DNA of 64,000 nucleotides from Sphingosinicella sp. LHD-64 (GCF_031157375.1 NZ_JAVIFV010000006.1:1-64000), one strand, 5' to 3'. Counted from the stretch's first letter, positions 1 through 9,030 are shown. Notes: a model not told the origin generated them from the sequence alone. Numbers and translations: made by a program.

Positions 1-45
1 CAGACCGCGCCGGCCCTCGCCGCCAGCGACTTCATCGTCATCTGA
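1..45 (+). CDS. 3' end of an unidentified gene
   Basis: An open frame runs in from the left edge and ends at a TGA at 43-45, giving the last 14 residues QTAPALAASDFIVI. This is too short to assign a family. It lies 79 bp upstream of the acyl carrier protein on the same strand, so it may be the preceding gene of the sphingolipid cluster, but that is only inference from position. The high G+C at codon third positions matches the following genes. Confidence 0.4.
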   Translation, partial: QTAPALAASDFIVI

Positions 46-124
46 AATCCAAGGCGACGCCCCGACGCCGCCTTTCCGCCCTATTCGCTTGGCACATGGG
101 CCCGGCAATCCTAAAGGGCCAAGT

Positions 125-373
125 ATGACCGACAGAGACGAGACCTTCGACAAGGTCGCCAAGCTGATCGCGCCGTTCAACAAGAAGGGCGTCCCCCTCG
201 CGGATGCCACCACCTTTGCGGGCGACCTCGAATGGGACAGCCTGGTGGTGATGGATTTCGTCGCCTCCGTGGAGGACGAGTTCGACATCCTCATCACCAT
301 GAACATGCAGGCCGAGATCGAGAATGTCGGCCAGCTCGTCGACGCGGTCGAGAGCCTGAAGAACGAAGGCTGA
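125..373 (+). CDS. Acyl carrier protein of the sphingolipid cluster
   Basis: An 82-residue acidic protein with the phosphopantetheine attachment motif WDSL; Ser39 is the expected 4'-phosphopantetheine site. The length and the four-helix-like pattern fit an acyl carrier protein. It probably delivers the acyl chain to the serine palmitoyltransferase that starts 6 bp after its stop, as dedicated ACPs do in sphingolipid-making alphaproteobacteria. The ATG at 125 is chosen because it follows the purine-rich AAAGGG at 113-118. A TTG at 89 in the same frame would add 12 residues of low-complexity sequence and has no good ribosome binding site. It is distinct in position from a fab-cluster acpP, which is not in this window. 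Confidence 0.88.
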   Translation: MTDRDETFDKVAKLIAPFNKKGVPLADATTFAGDLEWDSLVVMDFVASVEDEFDILITMNMQAEIENVGQLVDAVESLKNEG

Positions 374-379
374 GCCACG

Positions 380-1624
380 ATGACCGACGCCCTCCGCCAG
401 ACGGCGGACGCCGATGCGCCCGCCACCGACCTCTTCTCCAAATTCGATCCGCTGATCGCCCAGCGCGAGGCCCTGCTCGCGACCGGGGTCAAGGATCCCT
501 TCAGCCTCGTCATGGAGAAGGTGCTCTCGCCGACCCGCGCGATCTGCAACGGCAGGGAAACCATCCTGCTGGGCACCTACAATTATATGGGCATGACGTT
601 CGACCCCGACGTCATCGCCGCGGGCCATGAGGCGCTCGACGAGTTCGGCTCCGGCACCACCGGCAGCCGCGTCCTCAACGGCACCTATGTCGGCCATAAG
701 GCGGTCGAGGAGGCGCTCAAGGACTTCTACGCCATGGACCATGCCATGGTGTTCTCGACCGGCTACCAGGCCAATCTCGGCATCATTTCCACCATCGCCG
801 GCAAGGGCGACTATGTCGTCCTCGATATCGACAGCCACGCCTCGATCTACGACGGCTGCAAGATGGGCGACGCCGAGATCGTCCCGTTCCGTCACAACGA
901 CATCGGCGCGCTGGAGAAGCGGCTTGCCCGCATTCCGGAGGGCGCGGGCAAGCTCGTCGTCCTGGAAGGCGTCTATTCGATGCTCGGCGATGTTGCGCCG
1001 CTGAAGGAGATGGTCGCGGTCTCCAAGGCCGCCGGCGCGATGGTGCTGGTCGACGAGGCCCATTCGATGGGCTTCATCGGCCCCAACGGTCGCGGCGTTG
1101 CCGAGGATCAGGGCATTATCGACGAGGTCGACTTCATCATCGGCACCTTCTCGAAGAGCGTCGGCACGGTCGGCGGCTTCTGCGTTTCGAACCATCCCAA
1201 GTTCGAGATATTGCGGCTCGTCTGCCGCCCCTATGTCTTCACCGCCTCGTTGCCGCCGAGCGTCGTCGCCACCGCTGCGACCTCGATCCGCAAGCTGATG
1301 CACGTGCCCGAGAAGCGCGCCCATCTCTGGGAGAATTCCAAGCGGCTCCATGCGGGTCTCAAGGGGCTCGGCTTCCAGCTCGGGACCGACGTGCCGCAAT
1401 CGGCGATCATCGCGGTCCTCATGCCCGATCTCGAAAAGGGCGCCGCGATGTGGGAGGCGCTGCTCGCCGAGGGGCTTTACGTCAACCTCGCCCGCCCGCC
1501 CGCGACGCCGGCGAACATGACGCTGCTGCGCTGCTCGCTCTGCGCCGCGCACAGCGACGAGGAGGTCGGCCAGATCCTCCGGATGTTCGAGAATGCGGGC
1601 AAGGCGACCGGGGTGATCGGCTAG
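380..1624 (+). CDS. spt: Serine palmitoyltransferase
   Basis: A 414-residue PLP enzyme of the alpha-oxoamine synthase family, which condenses L-serine with an acyl thioester to 3-ketosphinganine, the first step of sphingolipid synthesis in the cytoplasm. Visible motifs are the N-terminal NYMGM segment (about residues 72-76), GSGTTGSRVLNGT, the PLP ring-contacting DEAHSMG (Asp225, His228), and GTFSKSVG with the Schiff-base Lys259. The length matches soluble bacterial SPTs. The directly upstream ACP separates it from KBL (threonine catabolism), BioF (biotin) and HemA (heme), the other family members. It is likely cotranscribed with the ACP. Confidence 0.9.
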   Translation: MTDALRQTADADAPATDLFSKFDPLIAQREALLATGVKDPFSLVMEKVLSPTRAICNGRETILLGTYNYMGMTFDPDVIAAGHEALDEFGSGTTGSRVLNGTYVGHKAVEEALKDFYAMDHAMVFSTGYQANLGIISTIAGKGDYVVLDIDSHASIYDGCKMGDAEIVPFRHNDIGALEKRLARIPEGAGKLVVLEGVYSMLGDVAPLKEMVAVSKAAGAMVLVDEAHSMGFIGPNGRGVAEDQGIIDEVDFIIGTFSKSVGTVGGFCVSNHPKFEILRLVCRPYVFTASLPPSVVATAATSIRKLMHVPEKRAHLWENSKRLHAGLKGLGFQLGTDVPQSAIIAVLMPDLEKGAAMWEALLAEGLYVNLARPPATPANMTLLRCSLCAAHSDEEVGQILRMFENAGKATGVIG

Positions 1625-1690
1625 GCGCTCCCCGGGGCGCCCGCAAACTTCCTTTCCAACTTGTTAACCTTATTCTACTAGTCCGCCGTC

Positions 1691-3706
1691 ATGGCGGACG
1701 AGGGGCTCGAAGCCGTTCCCGAGGAGGGCGGACCCTCCACCTGGCGGGCCGTATGGGTGAGCGCCGGCGCCTTGCTGGCGACTCTCGCCCTGATTGCGCT
1801 CATCTTCATGATCACCTGGTCGAACCGCGCCCGCGACGAGGCGCTCGGCTGGGAGCGGCGCACCTACGAGGTCATGGTGCTCACCCGCTCGATCGACGCC
1901 GCAATCGCCCGTTCGGAAGCTGCGCTCGGCCGCTACGTGCTCGACGAGCAGCGGCAGACCGGCACCGATTATTACAACGAATGGCGCGCCGCGGACTATC
2001 AGATCGGCCAGCTCGAGCGGTTGATCCGCCGCGACACCGACCAGGCGGCGCGCATCGACCGGCTGAAGCAGTTGTTCGACCAGCGCAATGCCGAACTGGT
2101 CCCGGCCGCAAGCGCCGCCCAGCGCGGCGAGGGCTCGGGCGGGCTTGGCCTGCTCTATCAGGCCGCGGCCGCGCCCACCCTGCCAGCGCTCCGCGTACTC
2201 CTTAGCGACATCTCGCGGGCCGAGCGCGCCAAGCTCACCCGGCGGGTCGAGGAGACGCAGGGTTTCGTCGCGCGCGCCGACGCCTATACGGAATGGCTCG
2301 GCTGGCTCGCCATCCTGATCGGCCTCGGTGCGGTCGGACTCGCGATCATGGCGTGGCGCACCTTCGTCGACGCGGTCTACGCCCGCCGCGAGGCGGAAAG
2401 CGAGGCGATCCGCGCCTCGGGACTCGAGGACGCCGTGCAGGCGCGCACCCTCGAGCTGGTCGAGGCCAATGCGGCGTTGAAGACCGAGGCGGCCGAGCGC
2501 GCCGCCGCCGAGGCGCAGCTGCGCCAGGTCCAGAAGATGGAGGCCGTCGGCCAGCTCACCGGCGGCATCGCCCACGATTTCAACAACATGCTCGCAGTCG
2601 TCGTCGGCGGTCTCGATCTTGCCCGCCGCAAGCTCCACGGCTCCCGACGCGAGGTCGAGTTCCACCTCGACAATGCGATGGAGGGCGCCACCCGCGCCGC
2701 CGCGCTGACCCGCCGCCTTCTGACCTTCGCCCGCGCCGAGCCCCTCGTCCCCGAGGCCATCGCGCCGTCCGAGCTGGTCGAGGACATGCTCGACCTCGCC
2801 GACCGCGCGATCGGCGAGCGCATCCAGGTCCTGACCCGCTTCGCCGACGAGCCCTGGCATGTCTGGGCCGACCGCACCCAGCTCGAGAATGCGATCCTCA
2901 ACCTCGCGGTCAACGCCCGCGACGCGATGGACGGCGCGGGCACGCTGACGATCGCGGTCGAGAACATCGCCCTTGCCGCGCCGCGCGAGGCGCTCGACAC
3001 CGGCGACTATGTCCGCATCCAGGTAATCGACACCGGCAAGGGCATCCCGCCGGAAAACCTCCACCGCGTGTTCGAACCCTTCTTCACCACCAAGCCGATG
3101 GGCAAGGGCACCGGCCTCGGCCTCTCCCAGCTCTTCGCCTTCGCCCGCCAGTCGGGCGGCGACGTCACCATCGAATCCGAGGTCGGCAAAGGCACCACCG
3201 TCTCGGTCTTCCTGCCCCGTTCGCTCGCCGCCGCGGACAAGGCGGCCGCGCGCGCCGCCGCCGCACGCGCGCCACGCCCCGCGCCGGCACCGGAGCGTGG
3301 CCGCGGCGCCGGCTCGATCCTGGTGGTCGAGGACGATCCCCGGGTCAGCCGCTCGACCATGGATGCGCTGGAGGAGCTGGGCTACCGCCCGGTCGCCTGC
3401 TCGGGCGGACGCGAGGCGCTGGACCTCCTCACCCGGACGTCGGATTTCGATCTCGTCATCACCGACGTGATGATGCCGGAGATGACCGGCACCGAGCTCG
3501 CTGCGGAGCTGCGCCGCCAGCATCCGCACCTCCCGGTCATGTTCGTCACCGGCTATGTCGGCGAGGCCGGCGAGACCGAGGACCTGATGGGTGGCGAGCT
3601 CCTGCGCAAGCCGTTCACCGTCTCCGCTCTGGCCGACACCGTCGAGGCGGCGCTGCGCGGCGTCAGCGGATCGCGCCCCCCCGCCAGAGGCGAGGCAGCA
3701 GCGTAA
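1691..3706 (+). CDS. Membrane hybrid sensor histidine kinase with CHASE3-like sensor and C-terminal receiver
   Basis: This 671-residue protein has two membrane segments (about 22-42 and 204-222) bracketing a helical periplasmic region of CHASE3 type. A coiled linker follows, then the dimerisation/phosphoacceptor helix GGIAHDFNN with His295. The HATPase has N-box [12 protein letters not shown]1 DTGKGIP, F-box FEPFFTTK and G2 GKGTGLGLS. After an Ala-rich linker comes a receiver with acidic pair EDD and phospho-acceptor Asp592 in VITDVMMP, and the conserved Lys in LLRKPF. HWE/HisKA_2 features are absent, so it looks like an NtrB-like HDFNN class. It begins 66 bp after spt, but no sequence proves that it controls sphingolipids. 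The start ATG has little Shine-Dalgarno sequence. Its 3' end overlaps the convergent gene by 44 bp. Confidence 0.9.
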   Translation: MADEGLEAVPEEGGPSTWRAVWVSAGALLATLALIALIFMITWSNRARDEALGWERRTYEVMVLTRSIDAAIARSEAALGRYVLDEQRQTGTDYYNEWRAADYQIGQLERLIRRDTDQAARIDRLKQLFDQRNAELVPAASAAQRGEGSGGLGLLYQAAAAPTLPALRVLLSDISRAERAKLTRRVEETQGFVARADAYTEWLGWLAILIGLGAVGLAIMAWRTFVDAVYARREAESEAIRASGLEDAVQARTLELVEANAALKTEAAERAAAEAQLRQVQKMEAVGQLTGGIAHDFNNMLAVVVGGLDLARRKLHGSRREVEFHLDNAMEGATRAAALTRRLLTFARAEPLVPEAIAPSELVEDMLDLADRAIGERIQVLTRFADEPWHVWADRTQLENAILNLAVNARDAMDGAGTLTIAVENIALAAPREALDTGDYVRIQVIDTGKGIPPENLHRVFEPFFTTKPMGKGTGLGLSQLFAFARQSGGDVTIESEVGKGTTVSVFLPRSLAAADKAAARAAAARAPRPAPAPERGRGAGSILVVEDDPRVSRSTMDALEELGYRPVACSGGREALDLLTRTSDFDLVITDVMMPEMTGTELAAELRRQHPHLPVMFVTGYVGEAGETEDLMGGELLRKPFTVSALADTVEAALRGVSGSRPPARGEAAA

Positions 3707-4595
3707 GCGCCCCCAGGATCGGCCAGCGCCGCATCCACGGCTTCACCTCGATCCCCGCGCCGGCATGACGATTGATCTTCCAGGCGAGATAGTCGACGCC
3801 GCCGGCGAACGTCGTCGTCGCCTTGGCGAGCCTCAGCAGGGTCAGGGCCTTGCCCTTCCAGCGGCGTTTCGGCCAAAGTTGGCGTTCCCATGCCAGATCA
3901 CGCCAGTCGAGCCCCGTTAGATCGACGACACCCCTCCGCTCACATAATGCCAGCGGCGTATGCTCAAGCGCTGGTTCTGTGAAAAGGAGATAGCGATCCG
4001 CATCCAGATCGACGATCGAAGTTGATCGGTCGGTCCTTTCGGCCCTTAGCTCGGCGTCATAGGTCAGCCTGAATCCGAGACGCCAGAGATCGAGGGAGGT
4101 GATGGACGATTGGGTTTCGGCTGCGACGGCTGCTGCAGCGTTCAGCAGTGTCGGAGCCGCACGCGCCACGGTCTCGACGACCCTCGACCGCGCGTCCCCG
4201 TCCGAAGCCCAAACCAACCGCGATGGCTGAGCAAAACGCGCCCACACCGATACGGTGCTCGCCAACCTGTCGGCTTCCCGCGCGAAATCCGCCTCGCTCA
4301 GCACCGCATATTTGGCGATGAGGCCCTCATGCTCGAAGGGGAAGACGTTGGGCGGCACCATGCGGTTGGCGAGGGTCAGCCAGGCACTGCCATAGGCGTC
4401 GCGATAGTCGGACACGATCAGGTAGAAATCGAGCATCAGCCCGTCGAGCTCGCGCTGCCTCAGGCACGACCCGTAGAACAGCACCGCCCTGGCCGCCTCG
4501 GGATAGTCCGCCGCCAGGGCGGCCGCCATCGCCGTCACCTGCGGATCGACCGGCCGCGCCAGCTCTTCGGCGACGAGGGTTTGAAGCTTGTTCAT
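3663..4595 (-). CDS. TAM41-like nucleotidyltransferase-fold protein (possible CDP-diacylglycerol synthase relative)
   Basis: A 310-residue protein. Near residues 36-55 it has LFYGSCLRQ followed by LMLDFYLIV, then [19 protein letters not shown] and a region around [12 protein letters not shown]. The order GS, distal D-F, KY-(A/G)-V-(L/I)-S and the Q-K/S-P-like block resembles the mitochondrial TAM41/MMP37 family (PF09139), which makes CDP-diacylglycerol from CTP and phosphatidate. That family link is from memory and not certain. The ATG at 4595 is preferred over one 17 codons upstream because GGAGGG sits just before it. It lies tail-to-tail with the hybrid kinase and is divergent from the TraB gene. 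Proximity to spt makes a lipid head-group role plausible but unproven. Confidence 0.55.
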   Translation of the reverse strand: MNKLQTLVAEELARPVDPQVTAMAAALAADYPEAARAVLFYGSCLRQRELDGLMLDFYLIVSDYRDAYGSAWLTLANRMVPPNVFPFEHEGLIAKYAVLSEADFAREADRLASTVSVWARFAQPSRLVWASDGDARSRVVETVARAAPTLLNAAAAVAAETQSSITSLDLWRLGFRLTYDAELRAERTDRSTSIVDLDADRYLLFTEPALEHTPLALCERRGVVDLTGLDWRDLAWERQLWPKRRWKGKALTLLRLAKATTTFAGGVDYLAWKINRHAGAGIEVKPWMRRWPILGALTLLPRLWRGGAIR

Positions 4596-4654
4596 GCACC
4601 CTCCATATCGCCCCTGCTCTCCTGCCGGGAAAGAGGGCGCGAACATGGAGACCG

Positions 4655-5692
4655 ATGTTGCGTATCGATCGTCACCTGATTGGGCGGATGAGCCGCCGGA
4701 AGAAAAGGGCCTTTCAGCTCCTGAAGCGGCTGGCGGCCGCCGCGCTGGCCTTCGCCTCCGCGCCCGCCCTCGCCCAGGAGGCGGCCCCGGCGCGCCCGCC
4801 CGCGCCCTCCCCCACCGCCCAGGCGGCGCCGCTGCCCGATGCCGATCCCGCCTTGTGGGTGGTGCGCGACGAGGACACGACGATCTACCTCTTCGGCACC
4901 TTCCACCTGCTCGACGAGCGGCCCTGGTTCAACGACGAGGTCAGGACGGCGTTCGATGCCTCGAACGAGCTGGTGCTGGAGGCGATCATTCCCGACGACC
5001 TGGCGAGCATGGGCCAGCTCGTCGCCCGCTATGCCCGCTATCCCGAAGGCGAGAGCCTGTCGCAGCGCCTGACCCCCGATCAGCGAGCCGCGCTGAACAA
5101 CATACTCGCCGGCGCGAACCTGCCGGCCGAGCGGTTCGACCGGATGAAGCCCTGGTTCGTCGCGATGACCTTGTCCGCCGTCGGCGGGCGGCAGATCGGC
5201 ATCGGCGCCGCCAACGGCCCGGAGGGCGTGCTCACCCGCGCCGCACGTGCGCGCAACATGCCGGTCGGGGAGCTGGAGAGCGTGGAACGGCAGCTTCAGA
5301 TGCTCGATTCGATGCCCGAGGCGCAGCAGGTGGCGATGCTCGCCCAGACGCTCGAGGCGCATGACGACGTCGCGAGCGAGCTCGGCCCGATGCTGGAGGC
5401 CTGGTCGACCGGCGACGTGGAGCGGCTGGTCGCGATGCTCGACGCCCAGAGCGAGGAGGATCCGGCACTGCACCGCCTGCTCTTCACCGAGCGCAACCGC
5501 GCCTGGGCGGACTGGATCCGCCAGCGGATGGCGCGTCCGGGAACGGTGTTCCTCGCCGTCGGCGCCGGCCATCTCGCCGGCAGCGACAGCGTCCAGGCGG
5601 CGCTTGCGGAGGGCGGCCTTCGTGCCGAACGCGTGCCGCATGTCGAGGCGCCCTGCGGGAGTCCTTGCGCCCGGCCCCCGCTTCCCCTATAG
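4655..5692 (+). CDS. TraB/GumN family protein, exported
   Basis: A 345-residue protein with a basic N-terminus, a hydrophobic stretch and the likely signal cleavage ALAQ-EAAP, so it should be exported. The body shows the TraB/GumN (PF01963) signatures: WVVRDEDTTIYLFGTFHLL near the N-terminus and FLAVGAGHLAG near the C-terminus, the two G-x-x-H motifs proposed to form a metalloprotease-like site. In bacteria this family is poorly characterised. An alternative ATG at 4688 (MSRRKK) would give a more typical signal peptide. Only 59 bp separate it from the divergent TAM41-like gene, so the two probably share a promoter region. Confidence 0.8.
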   Translation: MLRIDRHLIGRMSRRKKRAFQLLKRLAAAALAFASAPALAQEAAPARPPAPSPTAQAAPLPDADPALWVVRDEDTTIYLFGTFHLLDERPWFNDEVRTAFDASNELVLEAIIPDDLASMGQLVARYARYPEGESLSQRLTPDQRAALNNILAGANLPAERFDRMKPWFVAMTLSAVGGRQIGIGAANGPEGVLTRAARARNMPVGELESVERQLQMLDSMPEAQQVAMLAQTLEAHDDVASELGPMLEAWSTGDVERLVAMLDAQSEEDPALHRLLFTERNRAWADWIRQRMARPGTVFLAVGAGHLAGSDSVQAALAEGGLRAERVPHVEAPCGSPCARPPLPL

Positions 5693-5767
5693 GCCGCGCC
5701 TTCCCGCGCATGGTCATCCCTGGAGGCGTGTGCGGGGGATATTGAACCCGCATTCTGGAGACATGCA

Positions 5768-6454
5768 ATGAGCGAACAGCTTACGCTGTCGGCCGAGACG
5801 CGCGAACGGGCTGGCAAGGGAGCCTCCCGTCACCTGCGTCGCGATGGCCGCGTGCCCGCCGTCGTCTACGGCAACAACGAAGCGCCCCTCTCGATCCACG
5901 TCGAGGAGAAGGTGCTGATGAAGGCCCTCAACACGGGCCACTTCATGAACTCGGTGGTGATGATCGACGCGGGCGGCCAGCCGGTCCGCACCCTGCCGAA
6001 GGACGTCCAGTTCCATCCGGTCACCGATCGGCCGCTGCATGTCGATTTCCTGCGCATCTCCGAGCATGCGACGGTCACCGTCGCGGTGCCGATCCGGTTC
6101 ATCAACGACGAGCTGTCGAAGGGCATCAAGCGCGGCGGCGTGCTCAACGCGGTGCGCCACGAGCTCGACCTGGTCTGCGACGCGGCCGAGATCCCTGAGG
6201 ACGTGATCGTCGACCTCGCCGGCACCGACATCGGCGATTCGATCCACATCAGCGCCGTCACCCTGCCCAAGGGCACGACCAGCGCGATCACCGACCGCGA
6301 CTTCACCATCGCGACGATCGTCGCCCCGTCCGGCGTCAAGGCCGAGGCGGCGGAAGCCGCGGCGGCGGCCGAGGGCGCCGAGGAGCCCGCGGCGGACGAA
6401 GTGCCGACCGTCGGCGAGGACGCAGCGTCCGAGGGCGGCGAAGAGGCCCAGTAA
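5768..6454 (+). CDS. rplY: 50S ribosomal protein L25/general stress protein Ctc
   Basis: A 228-residue protein of the long (TL5/Ctc) form of L25, which binds 5S rRNA in the large ribosomal subunit. Residues about 1-95 are the L25 barrel, with the typical opening [18 protein letters not shown] and [13 protein letters not shown]. About 100-190 form the TL5 C-terminal domain, and the last 40 residues are an Ala/Glu-rich acidic tail. GGAG at 5757-5760 precedes the ATG. It is followed directly by pth, a classic rplY-pth pairing in alphaproteobacteria, which supports both calls. Confidence 0.95.
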   Translation: MSEQLTLSAETRERAGKGASRHLRRDGRVPAVVYGNNEAPLSIHVEEKVLMKALNTGHFMNSVVMIDAGGQPVRTLPKDVQFHPVTDRPLHVDFLRISEHATVTVAVPIRFINDELSKGIKRGGVLNAVRHELDLVCDAAEIPEDVIVDLAGTDIGDSIHISAVTLPKGTTSAITDRDFTIATIVAPSGVKAEAAEAAAAAEGAEEPAADEVPTVGEDAASEGGEEAQ

Positions 6455-6574
6455 TTGTCCGTACTTTCCTGGCTCGGTTCCCTCTTCGGCCCGCGGGCTG
6501 TCGAGGTGCCGGGCCAGCCCGCCTCGGCACCCGAGGTGCCAGATGATCCGAAGGCTTGGGGGGATTTCGCACCC

Positions 6575-7150
6575 GTGCAGATCTGGGTCGGCCTCGGCAA
6601 TCCAGGCGCGCAATATGCGATGCACCGGCACAATGTCGGCTTCATGGCGGTCGATGCGATCGCCGAAATCCACAATTTCGAGCCGGCGAAGAAGGCCTTT
6701 CACGGCTGGGCCCAGCAGGGTCGGATCGGCACCAGCCGCATCCTGCTGCTGAAGCCCGCGACCTTCATGAACGACAGCGGCCGGGCGACCCGCGCGGCGA
6801 TGGACTTCTTCAAGCTCGACGCCGGCGCCGTCACCGCCTTCCACGACGAGCTCGATCTCGCCCCGTTCAAGGTGAAGGTGAAGACCGGCGGCGGCACCGC
6901 CGGCCACAATGGCCTGAGGTCACTCGACGCCCATCTCGGCCCCGATTTCCGCCGGGTGCGGATCGGCATCGGCCATCCCGGCCACAAGGACAGGGTGACG
7001 AAGCACGTCCTCGGCAACTACGCCAAGGCGGAGACGGACGAACTCGCCGATCTCCTCGCCGCCATCGCCGCCGAGGCGGACTGGCTCGCCAGAGGTGACG
7101 ACGCCCGCTTCATGAGCGATATCGCGATGAGGATGCAGCAGCCGGAGTGA
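6575..7150 (+). CDS. pth: Peptidyl-tRNA hydrolase
   Basis: Pth releases tRNA from peptidyl-tRNA dropped by the ribosome. Family residues are present: Asn in GLGNPG, the catalytic His in MHRHNVGF, Asp in HDELDL, and Asn in GGTAGHNGLRS. The start is uncertain. The GTG at 6575 follows a G-rich stretch (GGGGGGA) and gives 191 residues, the usual Pth size. The same frame is open back to a TTG at 6455 that abuts the rplY stop and would add 40 residues (SWLGSLFGP, then Pro/Ala-rich). That extension lies outside the known fold. Either way it is translated from the rplY transcript. Confidence 0.93.
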   Translation: MQIWVGLGNPGAQYAMHRHNVGFMAVDAIAEIHNFEPAKKAFHGWAQQGRIGTSRILLLKPATFMNDSGRATRAAMDFFKLDAGAVTAFHDELDLAPFKVKVKTGGGTAGHNGLRSLDAHLGPDFRRVRIGIGHPGHKDRVTKHVLGNYAKAETDELADLLAAIAAEADWLARGDDARFMSDIAMRMQQPE

Positions 7151-7154
7151 GGCG

Positions 7155-7388
7155 ATGGCGAAACGGCCGATCCATGCGATGCCCGACGATGTCCGCGCCG
7201 CGCTGAAGGCCGGGGGCGTCACCGCGGACTATGACGCCCGCCCCCACTACCAGCGCAACGACTATCTCGGCTGGATCGCCAGCGCCCGGCAGTCGGACAC
7301 GCGGCAGAAGCGGATCGACCAGATGGTCGCCGAGCTGAAGGCCGGCGGTGTCTATATGGGCATGAATCACCGCCCGAGCGCGAAATGA
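7155..7388 (+). CDS. Small OmdA/YdeI-type domain protein
   Basis: A 77-residue protein that begins 4 bp after pth. The pattern MPDDVRAALKAGG ... YDARPHYQRNDYLGWI ... TRQKRIDQMVAEL matches the C-terminal YdeI/OmpD-associated domain (PF13376), where a short helical module carries a conserved R-x-x-Y-L-x-W-I and a T-R-x-x-R-I segment. In other bacteria this domain occurs alone or behind a DUF1801-like domain; a role in bacteriocin resistance was proposed for enterobacterial members. No function can be given here beyond likely cotranscription with rplY-pth. It marks the end of the high-G+C core before the accessory patch. Confidence 0.72.
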   Translation: MAKRPIHAMPDDVRAALKAGGVTADYDARPHYQRNDYLGWIASARQSDTRQKRIDQMVAELKAGGVYMGMNHRPSAK

Positions 7389-7456
7389 TGGTATTCTGGC
7401 CGACCATCTTCATATCAGGTGAATTGGCACGACACCCACCGAAAGCCCACAAGAAC

Positions 7457-7879
7457 CTATTTTATATAGCCTTTGCCCTTGAGAAAAATCGTCAGTTTCT
7501 GACCACTGGCCGCCTCGAAAATCCAAGGCGCCGTTTCGTCTGAAAGTACGAAGCCAGCCTGAAGACGATACAAGACATCCGCGCTGACGGATGCTCGGAG
7601 TTTGATGTGACCCTTTGCAATCTGTTGGTTGGTATCGTTGAGAGATACCACTTGGGCGAAATCGTAAGATGCACATGATTCCCGATTGATAAAGGGATGG
7701 TCACCTACGTTCAGGACACACGACGAATCGGAGCGTTCGTGCCGAGTCACTATCGGCACAATAACAGCCAAGTCCTTTTGAACGTTGATGGCCACACAAA
7801 TCATCAGGTGGGCTCCGGCAGGATTATGAGCCCCGCCGGTATTGTGCATCAGAAACGTCGCGCTGACGCTAAGCGGCAC
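7457..7879 (-). CDS. PemK/MazF-like toxin partner of the Panacea antitoxin
   Basis: A 140-residue protein from a GTG at 7879 that overlaps the end of the upstream antitoxin gene by 11 bp, so the two are translationally coupled. A later ATG at 7849 (MHNTGG) would give 130 residues. The segment HNTGGAHNPAGAHLMICVAI, then LAVIVPIVTRHERSD, CVLNVGDHPFINRES and FAQVVSLND, reads like the SH3-like barrel of PemK/MazF-type endoribonucleases, with a conserved VPI-T strand. That is pattern recognition only. Base composition is clearly lower in G+C than the neighbours, which suggests horizontal acquisition. No signal peptide or membrane segment is seen. Position after a Panacea gene is the main argument for toxin function. 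Confidence 0.55.
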   Translation of the reverse strand: MPLSVSATFLMHNTGGAHNPAGAHLMICVAINVQKDLAVIVPIVTRHERSDSSCVLNVGDHPFINRESCASYDFAQVVSLNDTNQQIAKGHIKLRASVSADVLYRLQAGFVLSDETAPWIFEAASGQKLTIFLKGKGYIK

Positions 7880-8456
7880 GCAGCCGCCCTAAGCGACCCA
7901 CTTCCTTTTGTAGTGTGCGCAGATCGCGCGCACTATTATCGGGGTCATTAATCCCGACTTGTGCGAGTAATTCCGATAGATCAATCGGAAGGCTCGCTGC
8001 CGGGCCGACTTCGACATATTCAGGGCAATGCTTGTGGGTCCAATTGCGGATTTGGGAAGCCGTCATGACCCCGAACTCATCCCACGTCGCATCCAAGATC
8101 GCTCGATCCGCTCGACTTAATCGATCTTCAGTCACCTCGCCGATAATCGTTACGTCCTTACGATTCTCAGCCAGAGCCAATGCATGCCAAGCTCCATCAG
8201 ATAAGTTGTGGTCCATGCCGTTGAGGGCGCTGGACGCAACAGGACCGTGTGGGAGGGAGAAATACGAGTCGAAGTTGATCGGCTTACCCCGGCGCGCGAA
8301 CGACAGCCGGTCAGCCAGATAAACCAGCTTGATGAGCTTAAGCTTCTCGGCTGATCCACCCGCTTTCCGGACAAAGTAAGCAATCGTCTGAATCGATTTG
8401 AGGTGGTCAAACCCAAGCGCGGCCACCGGCTTGTAGTCGGGGTATGCGATTGACAT
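7869..8456 (-). CDS. Panacea-domain (SocA/GepA, DUF4065) antitoxin
   Basis: A 195-residue protein with the Panacea signature: LKLIKLVYLADRLSFARRG, then SYFSLPHGPVASSALN, and later DRAILDATWDEFG and RNWTHKHCPEY. The domain is known as the antitoxin module of PanAT pairs and includes SocA of Caulobacter, which delivers toxin SocB to ClpXP. AGGGGGA on the minus strand precedes the ATG. The downstream overlapping gene is its presumed toxin. The last 45 residues (about 150-195) beyond the domain may give partner specificity. G+C is lower than in the flanking core genes. Autoregulation is likely, but no operator was identified. Confidence 0.8.
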   Translation of the reverse strand: MSIAYPDYKPVAALGFDHLKSIQTIAYFVRKAGGSAEKLKLIKLVYLADRLSFARRGKPINFDSYFSLPHGPVASSALNGMDHNLSDGAWHALALAENRKDVTIIGEVTEDRLSRADRAILDATWDEFGVMTASQIRNWTHKHCPEYVEVGPAASLPIDLSELLAQVGINDPDNSARDLRTLQKEVGRLGRLRAA

Positions 8457-8552
8457 GGGGTCCCCCTATACGCGTCGGTGGGTTAACCGTCCATGACCCA
8501 TTTTATCATGAGACATGCAGATTAGCGCCTCGGGAACATAAATAGAACATAC

Positions 8553-8577
8553 GATCCTATTTTGCAATCCTGTTCGG
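8553..8577 (+). repeat. Imperfect direct repeat, left copy
   Basis: The segment contains TTTTGCAATCC then TGTTCGG and aligns, with one-base gaps, to the segment at 9031-9057 (TTTTGCAAATCC then CGTTCGC). Both copies also begin with a similar GATCCT or GAATCCT. They lie 478 bp apart and bracket the gene-free stretch, so they could be the scar of an insertion/deletion or two copies of one regulatory site. Confidence 0.45.
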
Positions 8578-9030
8578 ATTACGGTGGTGTTACGGTGCCA
8601 GTCTACCGAACGCCTCCCGGTGTCTCCGCGCGAAAGCACAAATGAACGATTGACGGTGGCCTTCCCGGCGAGCCTTCCTACAGAGTCTGTTTCTGTTATG
8701 TTCCGCATCGGCTCTTTCATATCGTCGATCCACGATGCGCCCGCTCTGCGTCCCTGGGCCCGTTTCCGAAGCCCCCATGGCCAGTGCGACCATCGGACCG
8801 TCGCATCCGCCGATGCCGCCCGCGCCCGTCGCCGATCTCCCGATCATCCCGCCATCCGTATCGCGCCGGATACCGCGCCAGCCGAGCACCAGGCCGTCCC
8901 GAGCGCAGCCGAAGGTACGAGGCATCGAACGAAGGGGAAGTTCACGGAGTCGCGGGAGATCGTGAACTTTACGAGAGGAAAAGCCCGGGCGGATGTCGGA
9001 GAAGCGGGGGACGCAATCGCCATCGGGACG

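Noticed and set aside
38-1552. Long minus-strand open frame opposite spt
   Set aside because: Shadow of the codon structure of spt; Arg/Gly/Asp-rich, no domain, no ribosome binding site.
8466-8720. 84-residue minus-strand frame upstream of the antitoxin
   Set aside because: No ribosome binding site, no motif, and it covers the likely antitoxin promoter.
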